DNA from: Diphasiastrum complanatum
Taxonomy: Eukaryota > Streptophyta > Lycopodiopsida > Lycopodiales > Lycopodiaceae
Length of the DNA: 64,000 nt
Direction: 5' to 3'
Assembly (NCBI GenBank): GCA_029204225.1
Contig: MU832043.1
Location: 26,212 to 90,211 of the forward strand
The translations under genes were made by a program, and so were the position numbers. Positions within the stretch are counted from its first letter, which is position 1. Every line of letters begins with the position of its first letter. The notes under the pieces are model-generated. The model did not search any database. It was not told the DNA's origin and worked only from the letters and a program-made list of their open reading frames with translations. Positions 11,119 through 23,644 of the stretch are shown one piece after another.

Positions 11119-11486
11119 TGTTGGAACATGGATTACGGCGACAATTAATGCTTCAATATTTTAATAAATATTGGTGGGTCTAGGCTAATGATGATTCAAA
11201 AAGGCTAATAGTAGATCATTTAGTTAGAATTAAAGTTAGAATCACTGTGTTACTATACTGTGGGTCCTATCGATGGATAAGGATCAGTCGGCCTCGCCAC
11301 GAGGCAAGTCGACGGAACACGCGTCCTGCCAACGGCAACCTGAATCATGCATGGGTTGCCTGAGTGAACAACTATATGTACAGTGTAATTTCATTTTGTG
11401 AAATACAGTTGCTATGTGAGCTTGCTGAGGAGAGTGTTTTCTGTCTGTGTTACTGTGTAGCATGATCTGTGTTCCTGTGCAAAGCA
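11119..11486 (+). mobile_element. 5' LTR of copia element 1
   Basis: The LTR begins TGTTGGAACATGG, the usual copia TGTTGG start, and ends shortly before a primer-binding site. The exact 3' boundary is uncertain: a CA at 11485-11486 lies ten bases before the site. No 3' LTR partner survives, because the element is cut at about 15417. Confidence 0.55.
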
Positions 11487-11496
11487 AATTCTAAGT

Positions 11497-11509
11497 TGGT
11501 ATCAGAGCC
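11497..11509 (+). other. Primer-binding site (initiator tRNA-Met) of copia element 1
   Basis: TGGTATCAGAGCC matches the 3' end complement of plant initiator tRNA-Met, the usual primer for minus-strand DNA synthesis. It sits between the LTR and a leader of about 1.3 kb (11510-12806) in which no gene is seen. Confidence 0.85.
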
Positions 11510-12806
11510 GTACAAGGAGTGTACACAGTACAGTGTCGCCGTTGAAGAGAGCTTCGAGAGAACTGTCTTGTGAGAGTTCGGGGTTTTACGGCAGGTTGAA
11601 GACGAAAAGAGAAGCACTGGTGCACGGTTTCTAATTTATAGAGACTTGCTAAGCTCAACAGAGGGATTATTAGCCTGTGCATAGCATCAGACAGGGAAAA
11701 ATTTGGCGAAAAATTGACAATTTTGAAGCCAGCTGAAAATTGAAACCGGGCTCGGGGTTACAATTTTTATACATAACTGGTGATTTCTTCGCTGTTTGCG
11801 CACCGTTTTGGATGCCGTAAGGACAGGAAGGAAGCTAATCACATTGTCAACCAGCCATGGAGAGATTCTGAGGTTTATGTCAAAGATTTGTCTCCAGACA
11901 GTTAACCTAGCAGATTTGCGGTAAAAAGATGAAAAAAGCCACTTTGTCAAGTTGAGCTAAAATCACCGTTTCTCCACTGAATTTCCTAACTGAACACTCT
12001 ACAGTCTTGGATTCAGTAGGGCGACCTTGCTCCAGGCCTCAGATCGTGCCCAAAACAATCCACATGAGAGTTTGATCTGATAATTTTCAGAGAAGGGAGG
12101 CGCGGCCATAGGCAGGGAGGTCGCGGGCTGTTCGCGCGCCCAACGCAATAGTCAGCTTAGTGTATCGAAGACCATAGCGACTGTAGGAGCATGGTTCGAT
12201 GCCCAGATGCAGTTTGGACCTTTGGATGAGGTGTCAAATGAATCGACGGTCCAGAATCTGTGATGGGAAAGAAATTTGGACCACAAGATTTGGTTCAGCC
12301 ATTGGATGAGCTTTGAATAGGGCCCTGAAGAAGTGAAGTGCATTATGGCCTTCAACTTCATTAAAAATTTTCATACGGAAAAGAGTTGAGTCCCTTTACA
12401 AGTGAAGAGTGAAGTTTCTTCAAGGTGAAGAAACAGTTCAAAAACTAGAAAAGTCCCTATTTTTGGGTCCTTTGCCCGTTTTGACCCAAACGAAAGGCTA
12501 TAACCTCCAAACGAAGGGCACCCGGACTGTACCTACAAGTACGATACAACAAAAAAGAGTGATTGCAGCGGAGAAAGTGTTCGGAGTACGCCAGAAGTGG
12601 TTTCACCATTCCACTGGGCACGTTGTTGGGAGTTGACGACTGAGTGCATTTCGGAAGGCGACGCCGATTTGGCTTTCAAATTGGTGGAAAAGCGGCAAGT
12701 GGCCTGGTAAGAAAAAAGTGCAAGTCATTATTTTCAACTTCTGACATTGTTGTTGGCCTTGACATACTGTTCTTAGCCTAAGGCATAAGTTTCAAGCAGT
12801 TTTGCG

Positions 12807-15355
12807 ATGGCAAACATGGGAGAGTCCATTTTGAGTGAAAGTAGCAAATTGGACGGGATTTCCAACTATGCAGTGTAGAAATTCAAAATGAAAAACATAT
12901 TGATGGAGAAAGACGTGTGGGAAGTCGTCACATGTGATGAGAGAAGGCCGCCAAATGAAGCAAACATCAAAGTGTTCGACAAAAAGATGAGGAAAGCTTT
13001 GACCTTCATTAACTTGTCAGTGAAGGATCACATCATTACCCACATTTGTGATGCTATTACACCCAGACAGGCATGGGATGTGTTAAAGGAGCAGTTCGAG
13101 AGGTCAAATCCGTCAGGAATCATGTTTCTGAAGTCAAAGTTGAATAGTGCCCGCATGGAACAAGGAGAGCACATTCAGACGTACATGACCAGAATCAAGA
13201 CAATGAGAGATGAACTGCATTCTATTGGTGAGCGCATACGTGATGTGGAGCTGGTGCATAATGCATTATGCGGCATTGCAGAACCCTATCAAATGTTTGT
13301 GAGCGGAATAGCATCAAGAGAAAGATTGCCAACCTTTGACGAGCTTACAGGAACCTTGATGCAGGAAGAGCAATGACGAGAAATGGTGAAAGCTAGACAT
13401 CAAAATACTGACGATCAGGCACTTGCGACACGCCAAAAACAAGGCAAGGGCAAGGGCAAGAAGAAGCCTAAGCAGCAATTTGTCAAGTCTCAAGAGGATG
13501 AGGGATCTTCCAGCAAAACTAAGAAGAAAGGCAAGTGCTTCCATTGTGGTAAAAAGGGCCATTGGAAGAGTGAATGTCGCAAATTCCTGGCGGAACAAGA
13601 TTTATGCGGGCCCATGAGGACCATGTCCTTAGGAAAAGCCTTCTATTTCATGACCTTTATTGATGATATGTCACGTAAGACGTGGATCTACTTCTTGAAG
13701 AAGAAATCAGATGCTTTTGATAACTTCAAGAACTTCAAAAACTTGGTCGAAAATCAGACAGGTAAGAAGATCAAAGTCCTAAGATCAGATAGTGGAGGTG
13801 AGTATAAGTCTAATGACTTCAATGATCTTTGTGATCAATGTGGGATTAAAAGACAATTTACGCAAGCTCATACTCCTTCTCTCAATGGTGTAGCTGAGCG
13901 CAAAAATCGTACGATTGTGGAAAGTGCCAGATCTATGCTAGCTGAGATGAAACTACCAAAAGATTTTTGGTCAGAAGCATGTAGCACGACAATCTATCTT
14001 CAAAATAGAAGTCCTACCATTGCTATACCAAAGATAACACCTGAGGAAGCATTCACGAAGAAGAAACCAAAGGTGAACCACTTGCGAATCTTTGGATGTA
14101 AGGCCTTTGTACACATTCCTAAGGAAGAGAGACGTAAACTCAATGTAAAAGCTATCAAGTGCATATTCCTAGGATATGATGATCGTGTGAAGGGCTATAG
14201 ATGTTTTGATCCGGTCGAAAACAAAATCCATACAAGTCGTGATGTTATCTTTGATGAATCCAAGATGTATGAAGATGAGGATGCTGAGAAGATAGACACA
14301 TCCAGTGGAAAAGATGGTATAATGAGGATACCACCTGATGATAATCCATTCATTGACCTTCCGAGTGATGAACATGAGGATACATCTCAAGATACTACTA
14401 ATCAACCTCAAGAAATAGGTTGGAGAGGTAGGGACAAACCTTTTGGTGCAAGAAGGATTGAAGTTGCAAGTGACAAACGCAAGGAGAAGGATGTACCGTG
14501 GAATACATTTTCACCAGGAAGCCGATCACCTGACAGAAAGCTCCCTAAGTGGTTTGAGAGATTGATGGAGAGCCGCGACATAGATGACTTTCCAGGATCA
14601 TCTAACCAGGGAGAGCTACGAAGATCAACAAGAGAGAAGATACTACCTGAAAGGTATGAAGCAAATTATGCTCTTTTATCTAGCATTATTCAAAGCAAAG
14701 AACCTTTGACTTATGGTGAAGCGAAGGATGATGACATTTGGGTCAAGGCCATGGGAGAGGAGATGGAGTCAATTGCTAAGCATAGCACATGGGACTTAGT
14801 AGAACACCAGTTGGCAGGAAACCCATTGGTTGCAAATGGGTATACAGGACTAAGTACCATGCAGATGGAAGTATAGCAAAGCACAAAGCAAGATTGGTGA
14901 TCAAAGGGTACGCACAAAATAAAGGCATTGACTATGAGGAGACCTTTGCGCCGGTTTGTAAGTGGAATACTCTACGTCTACTTATTGCTTTAGCTTCACA
15001 TTTTGGTTGGCCTTTGCATCAGATGGATGTGAAATCTGCTTTCCTAAATGGTGAGTTAGAAGAAAAAGTGTTCATGGATCAACCTGAAGGCTTTGTAACG
15101 AAAGGACAGGAAAATAAAGTATGTCGCTTGAAGAAAGCGCTTTATGGTCTTAAACAAGCACCACATGCGTGGTATAGCAGGATTGATGCCTACTTTTGTT
15201 CAAAGGGGATGGTGAGAACACATTCCGATCCAAATCTATATGTCTTATGCTTTGATGGTATGGTTGCTTTGATTGCTCTTTATGTTGATGACTTGATTAT
15301 TACAGGAAATAATCAAGAGATGATAGACATGATCAAGAAAGGCCTCATGGAATAA
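12807..15355 (+). pseudogene. Ty1/copia element 1 gag-pol with internal deletion
   Basis: The ATG at 12807 opens a single frame to 14876, broken by a TAG at 12876 and a TGA at 13374. Gag (UBN2 type) occupies 12807-13380. A CCHC zinc knuckle (CFHCGKKGHWKSEC) lies at about 13537. It runs in frame straight into the integrase core (LCGPMRTMSLGKAF, TFIDDMSRKTWIYF, DSGGEY, NGVAERKNRTI), so protease and the integrase HHCC domain are missing. The integrase tail and an acidic linker follow to REKILPERYEANYALL. A frameshift near 14800 leads to the reverse transcriptase (KWVYRTKYHADGS, QMDVKSAFLNGEL, LYVDDLIITGNN). RNase H is lost at the cut near 15417. It is defective. Confidence 0.9.
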
Positions 15356-15417
15356 TTTGAGATGATAGATCTCAGTCTGATGCATTACTGCCTTGGAATA
15401 GAAGTATGGCAAAAAGG

Positions 15418-16651
15418 ACATCTACCTTGTCTATTGCCCCTAGCAACCAAGATTTCTTCCTTTGTAATGAAACAAGCATCACCACCAAACTTTACCATGT
15501 ATCCTTTCTCTATCATTTGACCAACACTTAGCAAATTCTTTGAAAGTGAAGGAATGTAAAGAACACCATCAATTCTTGTTTTCCTATTAGTAGAGAGACA
15601 AATAGGAATTGAACCAATACCTTTAATCACACACTCACCACCATTGGCCATGTGTATCACTTTCTTGGCTCCATCGTAGGTGACCAAAGAAGTAAAGAAC
15701 TCCTTGTGACTAGTCATGTGTGAACTAGCTCCACTATCAATCCACCATGAATCTTTGTCACCTTCACTTGATATTGGACTTGAAGAGCACATCGAAAGAG
15801 AATCACCACCACCTAGATCCTCATGATTAGTAGTAAAGTTGATTTTGCTTGCTACCTTCATCTCTTTGCTTCTTCAAACATTCATTAGCAAAATGCCCTT
15901 TGATTTCACAATAAAAGCATTTCAGCTTAGACTTATCTTTCTTTTAACCAAAATAAGAAGTCTCACCTTGATCTTGCCCTTTAGACCACTTGCCTTTGCC
16001 TTTGCCCTTGAACTTGCCTTTGATGAACATAGCCTCCTCTTCATATTAAGATGCCGATGTAGAACCACCTCCTCTTGATTGAAGCCTATACTCCTCATTC
16101 ACCAAGATCTCTTGCAAATCCGCAATACTTGGCAAATACTTTTGAATAGCAAAACTCTGAACAAGATTAGCATGATCGTCCAACAAGCCATTAAGTATTA
16201 CTTGAACAAGTTCTACCTCCTTAATGCTTTCATCAATACATGCTAACTCATCATTGAATGCTTTAACCCTCAAAACAAAAGCATGAGTACTCTCTTCCTT
16301 CTTTGGCAAACTTTGAAAGATTTGCCTCCTAAGAGTAAGAACTCTTGATGTATACTTGGATTCATAAAGCTTCTTCAAAGCTTCTCAAGCCTCCAAAGAT
16401 GATGTGCACTTATCATTTTCCTTGAGAAGTTCATTGGTAGCATTCATCTTAATCATGTGTAGAGCTTTCTTTGCTCTCTTGTCATACCTCATTTGATCTA
16501 GAGGTACTTGAGGCCTCTCCTCCACACCTTCAACAATCTCCATCAACTCATTCATCTCCAATAAGGACTCCATCCTCACCTTCCAAGTAGAATAGTTGAT
16601 TGAGGTAAGCCTATCATTGCCTTCCAGCATGAATCCACCACTTGTAGCCAT
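15418..16651 (-). pseudogene. Ty1/copia element 2 gag-protease
   Basis: The minus-strand ATG at 16651 opens gag (TSINYSTWKVRMESLLEM, then KKALHMIKMNATNELL). A TGA at about 16382 stands at a Trp position. Gag continues to 16046. After a frame change come a basic GKFKGKGKGKW stretch, a zinc knuckle (CFYCEIKGHFANEC, about 15920-15880) and the protease (WWIDSGASSHMTSHKEF, with the DSGA active site) to about 15418. There it is cut and abuts copia element 1 tail to tail. The gag frame is otherwise well kept, so it is moderately old. Integrase and polymerase are absent. Confidence 0.85.
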
Positions 16652-18012
16652 GTTGTAATGACCTGATCTTCTTCTTTCAACCTGTTACAATGCACGAAGC
16701 ACTCTCTTGAATTTCAACAAATGAACTCAAGAAGAAATCACAAAGATATGGAACCTCTCAAATCTCTTCTAGCACTTCTTACTAGAAAATCAACACATAG
16801 AATAGTGAAATCTTGATCAAACTATGATCTATCCTCAATCTAATGATTCTTGCCACTTCCTAAGATTGAAACACACTCAAATGAATTTCAGTAACCTCAC
16901 AAACTAGAGATCCAATCAAAATTAGGGTTTTGACAAAATCACAAAAAATTGAATATCTCAAATTCTACATGCAATTTCTAGAAACTTGATATATCTTCTT
17001 GCAGACTCCAATGAGACCTTCCTAATGCACCAGAAATCATCTAAATACAGTAAGCCAAGTGCGAAATCGAAGTTGATCAAGTATATAGCCCTATATTGAG
17101 TTTTGACCTACAAAAGATCAATTCTACACATGCAAAAATGCTGATTTTTTAGTAGAAAATATTCTAGCATGCTCTAGCATTGGTGACTCCTCCAAATCCT
17201 TGCTAAAGATGGCTGATCCTTTCATAACCTGAAACACAAGAGCTCTGTACCATGTGAAGGATTTCAGATCATTCAAGATCCAATCCATGTCCCTGATCTT
17301 TGGTTACAATAAGGAGCAAACTAACAATCCTGCCAATGTAGAAAAATCAGCATCTACATACAAAATGAGATGCAAACTCTAAGAGATACTAATCAAACAT
17401 GAACTGAAACATAAAATATGTTTTATATCCATACAATTATAGTACCCTAATGTATTTCACATGTGTGGAACCAAAAATAACAAAATATGAGCATTCTACA
17501 CACAAGATTGCAAGATATCATCATGAGAGTGCACCAATGAGTAGTAGAACCCAAAGAGAACCATGTATAATGATGAAATGAGAGAGAGAAGAGAGAAGAT
17601 GTGTCTCTCCACGAGTTACATCCTTTTATAGAGTGTCCAAACCCTATTTGGCCACTTGGCTTTCCCTCCAAAATGTAAACCCTACTATTTTTGGGTCTAG
17701 ATTCAATTCACCCAAAGTTCAAATTTGAATCTCTCTCAAAATAGACTACCAACTTTACCACACTTTCAAAAAGTGTTTATTAAATGTATTTTAAACTAAT
17801 ATAACTTCAAAAAGTCTATCTCTAAGTCTAAAATGAGTTTTGGCATCTTATTGACAATTTACCAAAATATGACTAACTAGACTAAACTAGTTGAAATCTC
17901 TCACACCACATACCCTACCATCATCCTCATAGACACTAGTGAGGGTATAGATAGAGATATAGCCAACCCCACCTGCCCATGCATTGAATCCACATGGAAG
18001 CACTCTAACCTG
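16652..18012 (-). mobile_element. Leader and probable 5' LTR of copia element 2
   Basis: No gene is seen. On the minus strand, a degenerate primer-binding site (TGGTACAGAGCTC, 17251-17239) lies upstream of gag, so an LTR should start at about 17252. The stretch 17440-17660 contains a TATA-like and (AG)n-rich segment. A clean LTR end was not found. The right boundary is set by the start of recognisable LTR sequence of copia element 3. Confidence 0.35.
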
Positions 18013-18138
18013 CTGTATCGTTCATTTGTGCATTTGTCTGAATCATTTAATTTGAACAATCTACTGCTAATTGTGGCGCTTCTGATCCTACACCCATCTC
18101 GCTCATCAGCTTCTGCTCGTTCCCATTGATTTCCGACA
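18013..18138 (+). mobile_element. 5' LTR (3' part) of copia element 3
   Basis: These 126 bases match 22023-22148 at about 88% identity by eye. Both copies end TGATTTCCGACA. Only the terminal part is shared, so the LTR is truncated or diverged further left. A primer-binding site begins at the next base. Confidence 0.75.
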
Positions 18139-18149
18139 TGGTATCAGAG
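18139..18149 (+). other. Primer-binding site of copia element 3
   Basis: TGGTATCAGAG immediately follows the LTR end, matching the initiator tRNA-Met complement. Confidence 0.8.
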
Positions 18150-18282
18150 TGGGCTCTGTTCAGTAGTCTGTATTTCTAATGCGGATTATCAAGTCTTGTC
18201 TTTATCAAGACATCGTTCTAGCAAGCGTGCAGCCAACGTATTCTGAAATCGTTGTTTCTACCAACGATCTCACTCAACTAGA

Positions 18283-20002
18283 ATGGATTCATCTTCTAGT
18301 CCTTCTCTTATCAACAGACTCGATGGGAGCAACTACCATCTTTGGAAATTCAAAATGAAGCTCATACTACTAGCCAAGGAACCGTGGGACATCGTTGATG
18401 GCATAAAAGTAAAGCCTGAAGGTGATGCAGCTACTATCACCAAATGGAGACTGAAAAGATGGCAAGGCTTTTGCCATGATCACTCTCAATATCAAAGACA
18501 ATCAAATCAGTCACATACGTGCTACTCATGCTACTAAGGATGCATGGGACATCATAGCAACCCTCTACGATATCAGGGACGTCACCTCCAAACTCCATTT
18601 GAGGAAGAAATTCTTCACCCTGAGAATGTCTGAAGCAGTAAGTGTTTCAAGCCACATCAACAATTTCTCAAAACTTATGGAGCATATGACTGCAAGATCA
18701 CCCTTTCAAGAGTGGTTTCATTACTTCAACATGAAGAGACCAGAAGATCTGCAACCTCCTCAGGAACAGGGTCGGATTCTCAAGCTCTATATTCCAAAGA
18801 TCAGAAGTTCAGATCCAAAAAGAAGAGCAATATGCAGTCAGGATCGAATTTTGACTCAAGCCCGAATTTTGGCTCAAGGTCAAATTCAAATTCTTCATCT
18901 TTCGTAGAAACTATTCTATAGATACTAGACAACAGAATTTTGAAATTCAACAATGAGAAAATAAGCAGTCCCAACAACAAGCACATAGTGCTTCAACCAG
19001 TTTTTTGACCCAGCAACAAAAGGAAGATGAAGCAGCCTTCATGACCAAGGTCATAGACCAATATGATATCGATTCTTAGTATCTCAATTCTGAAGCATCT
19101 CAACCATGACTCACCATGAAGACTGGTTCAAAGATTATAAATCTTTCACCCACTCTCGAGTTGTGCAACTTGGAGACAACTCATCACATTTGATTCATGG
19201 TCAAGGACCAGTCAGAATCAAATTTCAAAAAGGTGAAGTCAAGTTGTTGTCCAACGTTCTCCATGTTTCAAATCTGACCAAGAATCTGCTCTCAGTTAGC
19301 AGAATCACTGATTCAGGTCGGAGGGTCGAATTTGATACAAATGGATGCACCATCCTTGATAAATCCCGAAAAGTTTTAGCTTTCGGGAGAAGAAGTGACA
19401 ATCTCTACAAATTCAGCCACTATTATTCTTCCTGTTGAAAATTAAGCTCACAATTTCCTCCTTGGTGATATTATTTCTATTTCAAGATTCTTCCTGCACA
19501 TTCTTTTTCTTGATCAATGATCTAGGATCATATGCAACCTCTTTTGGGTTCTATGTCTGCTCATCTGATACTTGCAGGAATTATAAAGTTTTTCATTTTA
19601 TTATTTTGCAAAATTACTCTCATTCTGTGTGCAGAACAATGCTTGGTAAAATGCACAATATTTACGGTCAATAATTTAGCATCGTTGACGCGGACGAGGA
19701 CGTCGCTGAAACGTTCCACTTCTGGATTTGTATTTTTATACAATCAAGGCCCAATCTCTTGGAACAGCCGAAAGCAGACCTCAGTAGCATTATCATCAAC
19801 CGAATCAAAGTACATTGCTGCCATGAATGCTACAAAGGAGAAAATTTGGCTAAGGCACCTGCTAGCGAAAATCGACCTTGCACAGTCACATCCAACGACC
19901 GTCTTTTGTGACAACCAAAGCACCATAGCTCTCTCTCTCTCTCAATCCAAGGTTTCATTTTCAAAGCAAAAGTGCGCCAATGCTGCTCACCTCGTGTCAT
20001 GA
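18283..20002 (+). pseudogene. Ty1/copia element 3 gag, protease flank and RNase H remnants
   Basis: Gag starts at the ATG at 18283 (LDGSNYHLWKFKMKLILLAK). It shifts frame near 18465, continues through KDAWDIIATLYDIRDVTSKL, and decays after a Ser/Asn-rich stretch. From 19106 to 19435 the protease-to-integrase linker is clear (KLLSNVLHVSNLTKNLLSVS). It then jumps over integrase and reverse transcriptase to RNase H at about 19690-19990 (RSTSGFVFLYNQGPISWNSR, VALSSTESKYIAAMNATKE, FCDNQSTIALS). So most of pol is deleted. Its 3' LTR lies at 22148, beyond an antisense copia insertion. Confidence 0.85.
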
Positions 20003-20039
20003 TCCATCTCCTAGAACAGTGTATCTGGAGGAATCGATT

Positions 20040-21074
20040 TGTCGAACGTCAGCAATTTGTCGTCACAAAGTGCGACGTGGCTCCTGAGTCAAGAACTATG
20101 TCTTAAACATCGGCTGTGGATGTTGCACATATAGCAGTGCACAAATAAGCAGTAGGACTTCTCCTAGTTCAGTCTTCAGCCATCTTTGAGGATTCGGGCT
20201 CCTCCACATATGATGTGTTGTTCGTGCATTCCCTTTCTTGTGACAATGTATGCAATCAATCTTTGGATTCAGCCAACATTTATCCACTATGTGGCCGTCA
20301 CGTCTGCATCTGTCGCATGTCTTCTTGTCGTTCCCTTGCTGTCTGTGCCTCCCTTTTGATCTACCTTCTTGAGTTACCTGCTTATGCTGGTTCTAATATG
20401 ATCTCCTTGTCGACTCCCTCAGGTTGAGCCTTCTTTTTTGCTGGTCTCTATTGCTATAGGGAGCTTGATCAGATTTGTTCTTGTCGTCGTAGTGCTCTCT
20501 AGCTTCGACTTCTTCCTTGATGTCGATGACTGCCTTGTCGAGGTCATTATAGGATCTTTAGCCAGCAATGTCTGGGTTGTCTGGAACGATCGTGGTAAGG
20601 AGCACAACAAGTAACTGAGCTGCTTCTCTTGTGAGATTGCATGTTCTGCTCTGACGTTGTGTAGCGATATGAACATATTCTTCATCTTCCTGATGAAGTT
20701 GGTGAGCTCTTTGCCATCCCATCTTAGATAGGTAAGATGATCTTCTAGATGCATTATCTGATTTTGTGACTTGGTCTGAAATCTGATGATGAGTGTATCC
20801 CACATCTCTCTAGCATTAGAGATTGATGCGGGGTCAAGGGTAATGTTGTCTTTGATGGAAGAGAGATGATTGCTACTGCTCTATCATTCTTCTCTTTCCA
20901 TTCTCGAAGTTCTTTGCCTATGTTGGCTGGCATCTCTTTGGTGCCATCTACCCACGGCCATAACGCTTCTCCTCTTAGGATTAGCGATGTCTTTACTTTT
21001 CAAGCAAGAAAGTTTGATCCGTCTGCTTCAAGTACCGTGCATATTTTTGATGGGATGTTGTGTATGGAGGCCAT
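20040..21074 (-). pseudogene. Ty1/copia element 4 gag (antisense, nested)
   Basis: The minus-strand ATG at 21074 opens gag: MASIHNIPSKICTVLEADGS, with a TGA at the conserved Trp a few codons on. A degenerate middle follows, then HLTYLRWDGKELTNFIRKMK and LLCSLPRSFQTTQTLLA. Around 20290-20200 an incomplete zinc-knuckle remnant (DKCWLNPKIDCIHCHKKGN) is seen. Integrase and polymerase are absent. The element lies between the RNase H and 3' LTR of copia element 3, so it was probably inserted into it and later truncated at about 20040. Confidence 0.8.
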
Positions 21075-21108
21075 AGTCTTAGTGACGAGGCTTTGATTGA
21101 GCCTCTGG

Positions 21109-21680
21109 CTCTGATAACATTGTTGGCAAACCGTAGGCCGAATAGTCGGGTTGCTCTAATGGAACCCGAGTGTTCCTGATTAGGCGACGTTTTCGGTTAG
21201 AGCTCAGATGGAGCCGATCTGTCAGATAAGGCTATTGCCTCAAGCCGCCATCAATCATCCTTCAAACTGCAGATAGCTTTTGCTAATCTGACAATGAGTT
21301 TATGAAAAATAGCAGACAATGTCTAGTGACAGCGGAAACATATCTATTGAAAAATTAAACAAGCACCACAACATTCAGAGTTTGCACGTTGAGTAGAGAA
21401 GATGCAACTCGTCCACATTAAAACCGAGTGTACATTAGTTCTTTCTTGAGCGATGTTTGTTTCTCAGATCAACACGTCGGCGTGAGAGAGGTGTTCTCTT
21501 CTAGAACTGTCTTACTTCCTTGATACGCACCTCATTGAGTGTTGCGTTCAGGATTCTCTATATCTGTATATTTCTCTATCTCTGATCCAATACATATATC
21601 ATGCTGAATTAGGTTACAAGATTGATTAGCTATAGTTTAAGCTAAGCATTCGTTTGAATACGTTTCTGTTAACGTTGCAT
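21109..21680 (-). mobile_element. Primer-binding site and 5' LTR of copia element 4
   Basis: On the minus strand an LTR ending GGTTTGCCAACA (at 21121) is followed by TGTTATCAGAGCC, a one-mismatch initiator tRNA-Met primer site. The far end of the LTR is not certain; a TG near 21679 is the best candidate. Confidence 0.5.
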
Positions 21681-22022
21681 GGCGGCGGTGGATCATGATA
21701 GTTTGAAAAAAAACTTCATGCCCGAGTACCTGAGGTATTCGATAGTTCGTTCTGACCCTGACTTGCATATGGATACTCTGAAGTGTCAGCCTGACCCGAA
21801 GTGTCGGCCTTCTGAGTATGTGGCGAAAAAGCCGAAGGTTGGTTGAAACATTATCTTGGGTCATTTTAGACCTAGTGTTTTTATCAAGATGCGAAAAACG
21901 CGAACTGTGCGACAAACAGTTCAAATATGCAGATTGTGCAAAAACTAGTTAAACTATGCAGCAATCTAAAAGACAAGGAAAAAATACTAAGGCTTTAAAG
22001 TAGAAACTCAATGTTTCTTCAA

Positions 22023-22148
22023 CTGTATTGTTCATTTGCGCATTTGTTTGAAACATTCAATTTGAACAATCTGCTGCTAACTGTGGCGCTTCCGATCCTA
22101 CACCCAGCTCGCTCATCAGCTTCCACTCATTCTCACTGATTTCCGACA
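22023..22148 (+). mobile_element. 3' LTR end of copia element 3
   Basis: This is a 126-bp match to 18013-18138, ending TTCCGACA at 22148. It marks the right limit of the nested copia block. Sequence to its left (21681-22022) is unassigned, partly U3-like. Confidence 0.7.
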
Positions 22149-22401
22149 CACTGCATGTAGGTACCCCTAACCCATAATCGTCAAGACCCATGTATAAGCC
22201 CATACTAGGATGCAACACACATGCCTATATCGCATGTGGGTGTGACCCCATGGTCCTACTTGACTTTTATCCAGATTAGGCCTGGCCCCTACATCCAAGA
22301 CAACTTCTAATGGTCCAAACCCCCATTGGGGCCGTAACAACGACCGTTCAATTGTCGCTTATTTAAGTTCTAACAACTTCGTTAAAATATTAGGGCCTAT
22401 T

Positions 22402-22560
22402 TACGGTTGAGCTAAATGCATCATGGAGCTTTGTATCCAACCCTTCGCCCCTTGACATGAAATATGAGAACAACGTGGCTAGAAGGTGTCAACAAGTGAG
22501 TTTGAGGCTTGCAAGATGCTCTGGCTGTCAATTGTAGCATGCATTTAGCTTGAACCACCT
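22402..22560. repeat. Short inverted-repeat element, possible MITE
   Basis: GGTTGAGCTAAATGCAT at 22405 is matched in reverse complement by ATGCATTTAGCTTGAACC at 22539, with one indel, across about 118 bp. No convincing target-site duplication was found. Confidence 0.3.
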
Positions 22561-23388
22561 TACAATTTTATCTCATGCCTTTTGGTAATTATCACCCCTT
22601 GGAATGACACAAAATTTAATATGGGTGGGCGAGCCAAACTCAAGCACATACACCAACCAACAATTTTACCCCATGGAAAGACTACTAAGGGCGTTCTCTC
22701 ACACAGTCATAGGGGATGTGTATCTATAAAAAAACTCAACTTTCATTGGATAGAAAAAAAATAGGAAAGCCAATTTTCCATTTCACATAAAAGATTGATA
22801 TCCACCATGTGGCAGATGACTTGATAAAAAAATGATGACATGGCGTAAGTGGAAATGCCAGGGAGTACTTCTCGGCATTTCTACATGTCCTAGGGCCCCT
22901 TTTTTGACGAGCCATTAATATTCAGATTTTCTTAGAGGCTCTTTCCATGTTCACCCCCTCACTCGGGCTGTGCGTCACCTTACATCATCCTTTCACCTGA
23001 GAGAACGGGTTCACCTACTCTCTCCAAATGCTGATCTCGGTGAAATATGCAAACCCTCTCACCCGCTCACCAACCCGTGCTCTTGGTAGACGTAACCATG
23101 CTCGGGCAAGGGGGTGAGCATGGAAAGGCGCTCTTACTGGGAAAACATCTTTATAACTCATGTAAGATAGAAGAGAGAGAACAAAGGTCACCCAAATAAG
23201 TTTGTGGCGTGAAATAGTAGGTTTGTGTGTGAAATAAAAGGCGACACACTTAGATGAAAGCGCTGATGAAGGGGATAAGTGTGACTTAGCGTTATTATTG
23301 ATCTCTAACCCCTTGGTGGGTAAAAACACCCTAAAAATATCTTTTTCATGTATTATAGACACATAAGTACCTCCTTGGGCAAACATAA
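22561..23388. other. Intergenic DNA upstream of the splicing-factor gene
   Basis: No transposon protein or RNA gene is seen. A 123-codon minus-strand frame at 23386-23015 has no recognisable content and is judged a chance ORF. Confidence 0.35.
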
Positions 23389-23395
23389 TATAAAT
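23389..23395 (+). promoter_or_regulatory. Candidate TATA box of the RBM39-like gene
   Basis: TATAAAT lies about 250 bp upstream of the start codon in otherwise mixed sequence. It would place transcription start near 23420, giving a 5' UTR of about 220 bases. The UTR holds a GCCCTAATTAG motif near 23464 and a palindromic GCTCGATCGAGC near 23560. This is inferred from position and sequence only. Confidence 0.35.
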
Positions 23396-23644
23396 TAGGT
23401 CTTACAAGAACAGTGGCTTTTTTCATATTTTGGATCGTCGTTCATTTACAAATTTGGCCAAAGCCCTAATTAGTGTGCATTCCTCAACTGCTTTAGTTTT
23501 TCTCTTCATCCTGACGATCCCCGCCTGGCGGATGAATGAAGGCGATCGAGCAAATGCGAGCTCGATCGAGCAATCCGTGCACTACTTTTCGTAAGTGACA
23601 CAAAGCGCAAGTGTGTGTCTGGTTGCTGCCAAATCTGAAGAAGA

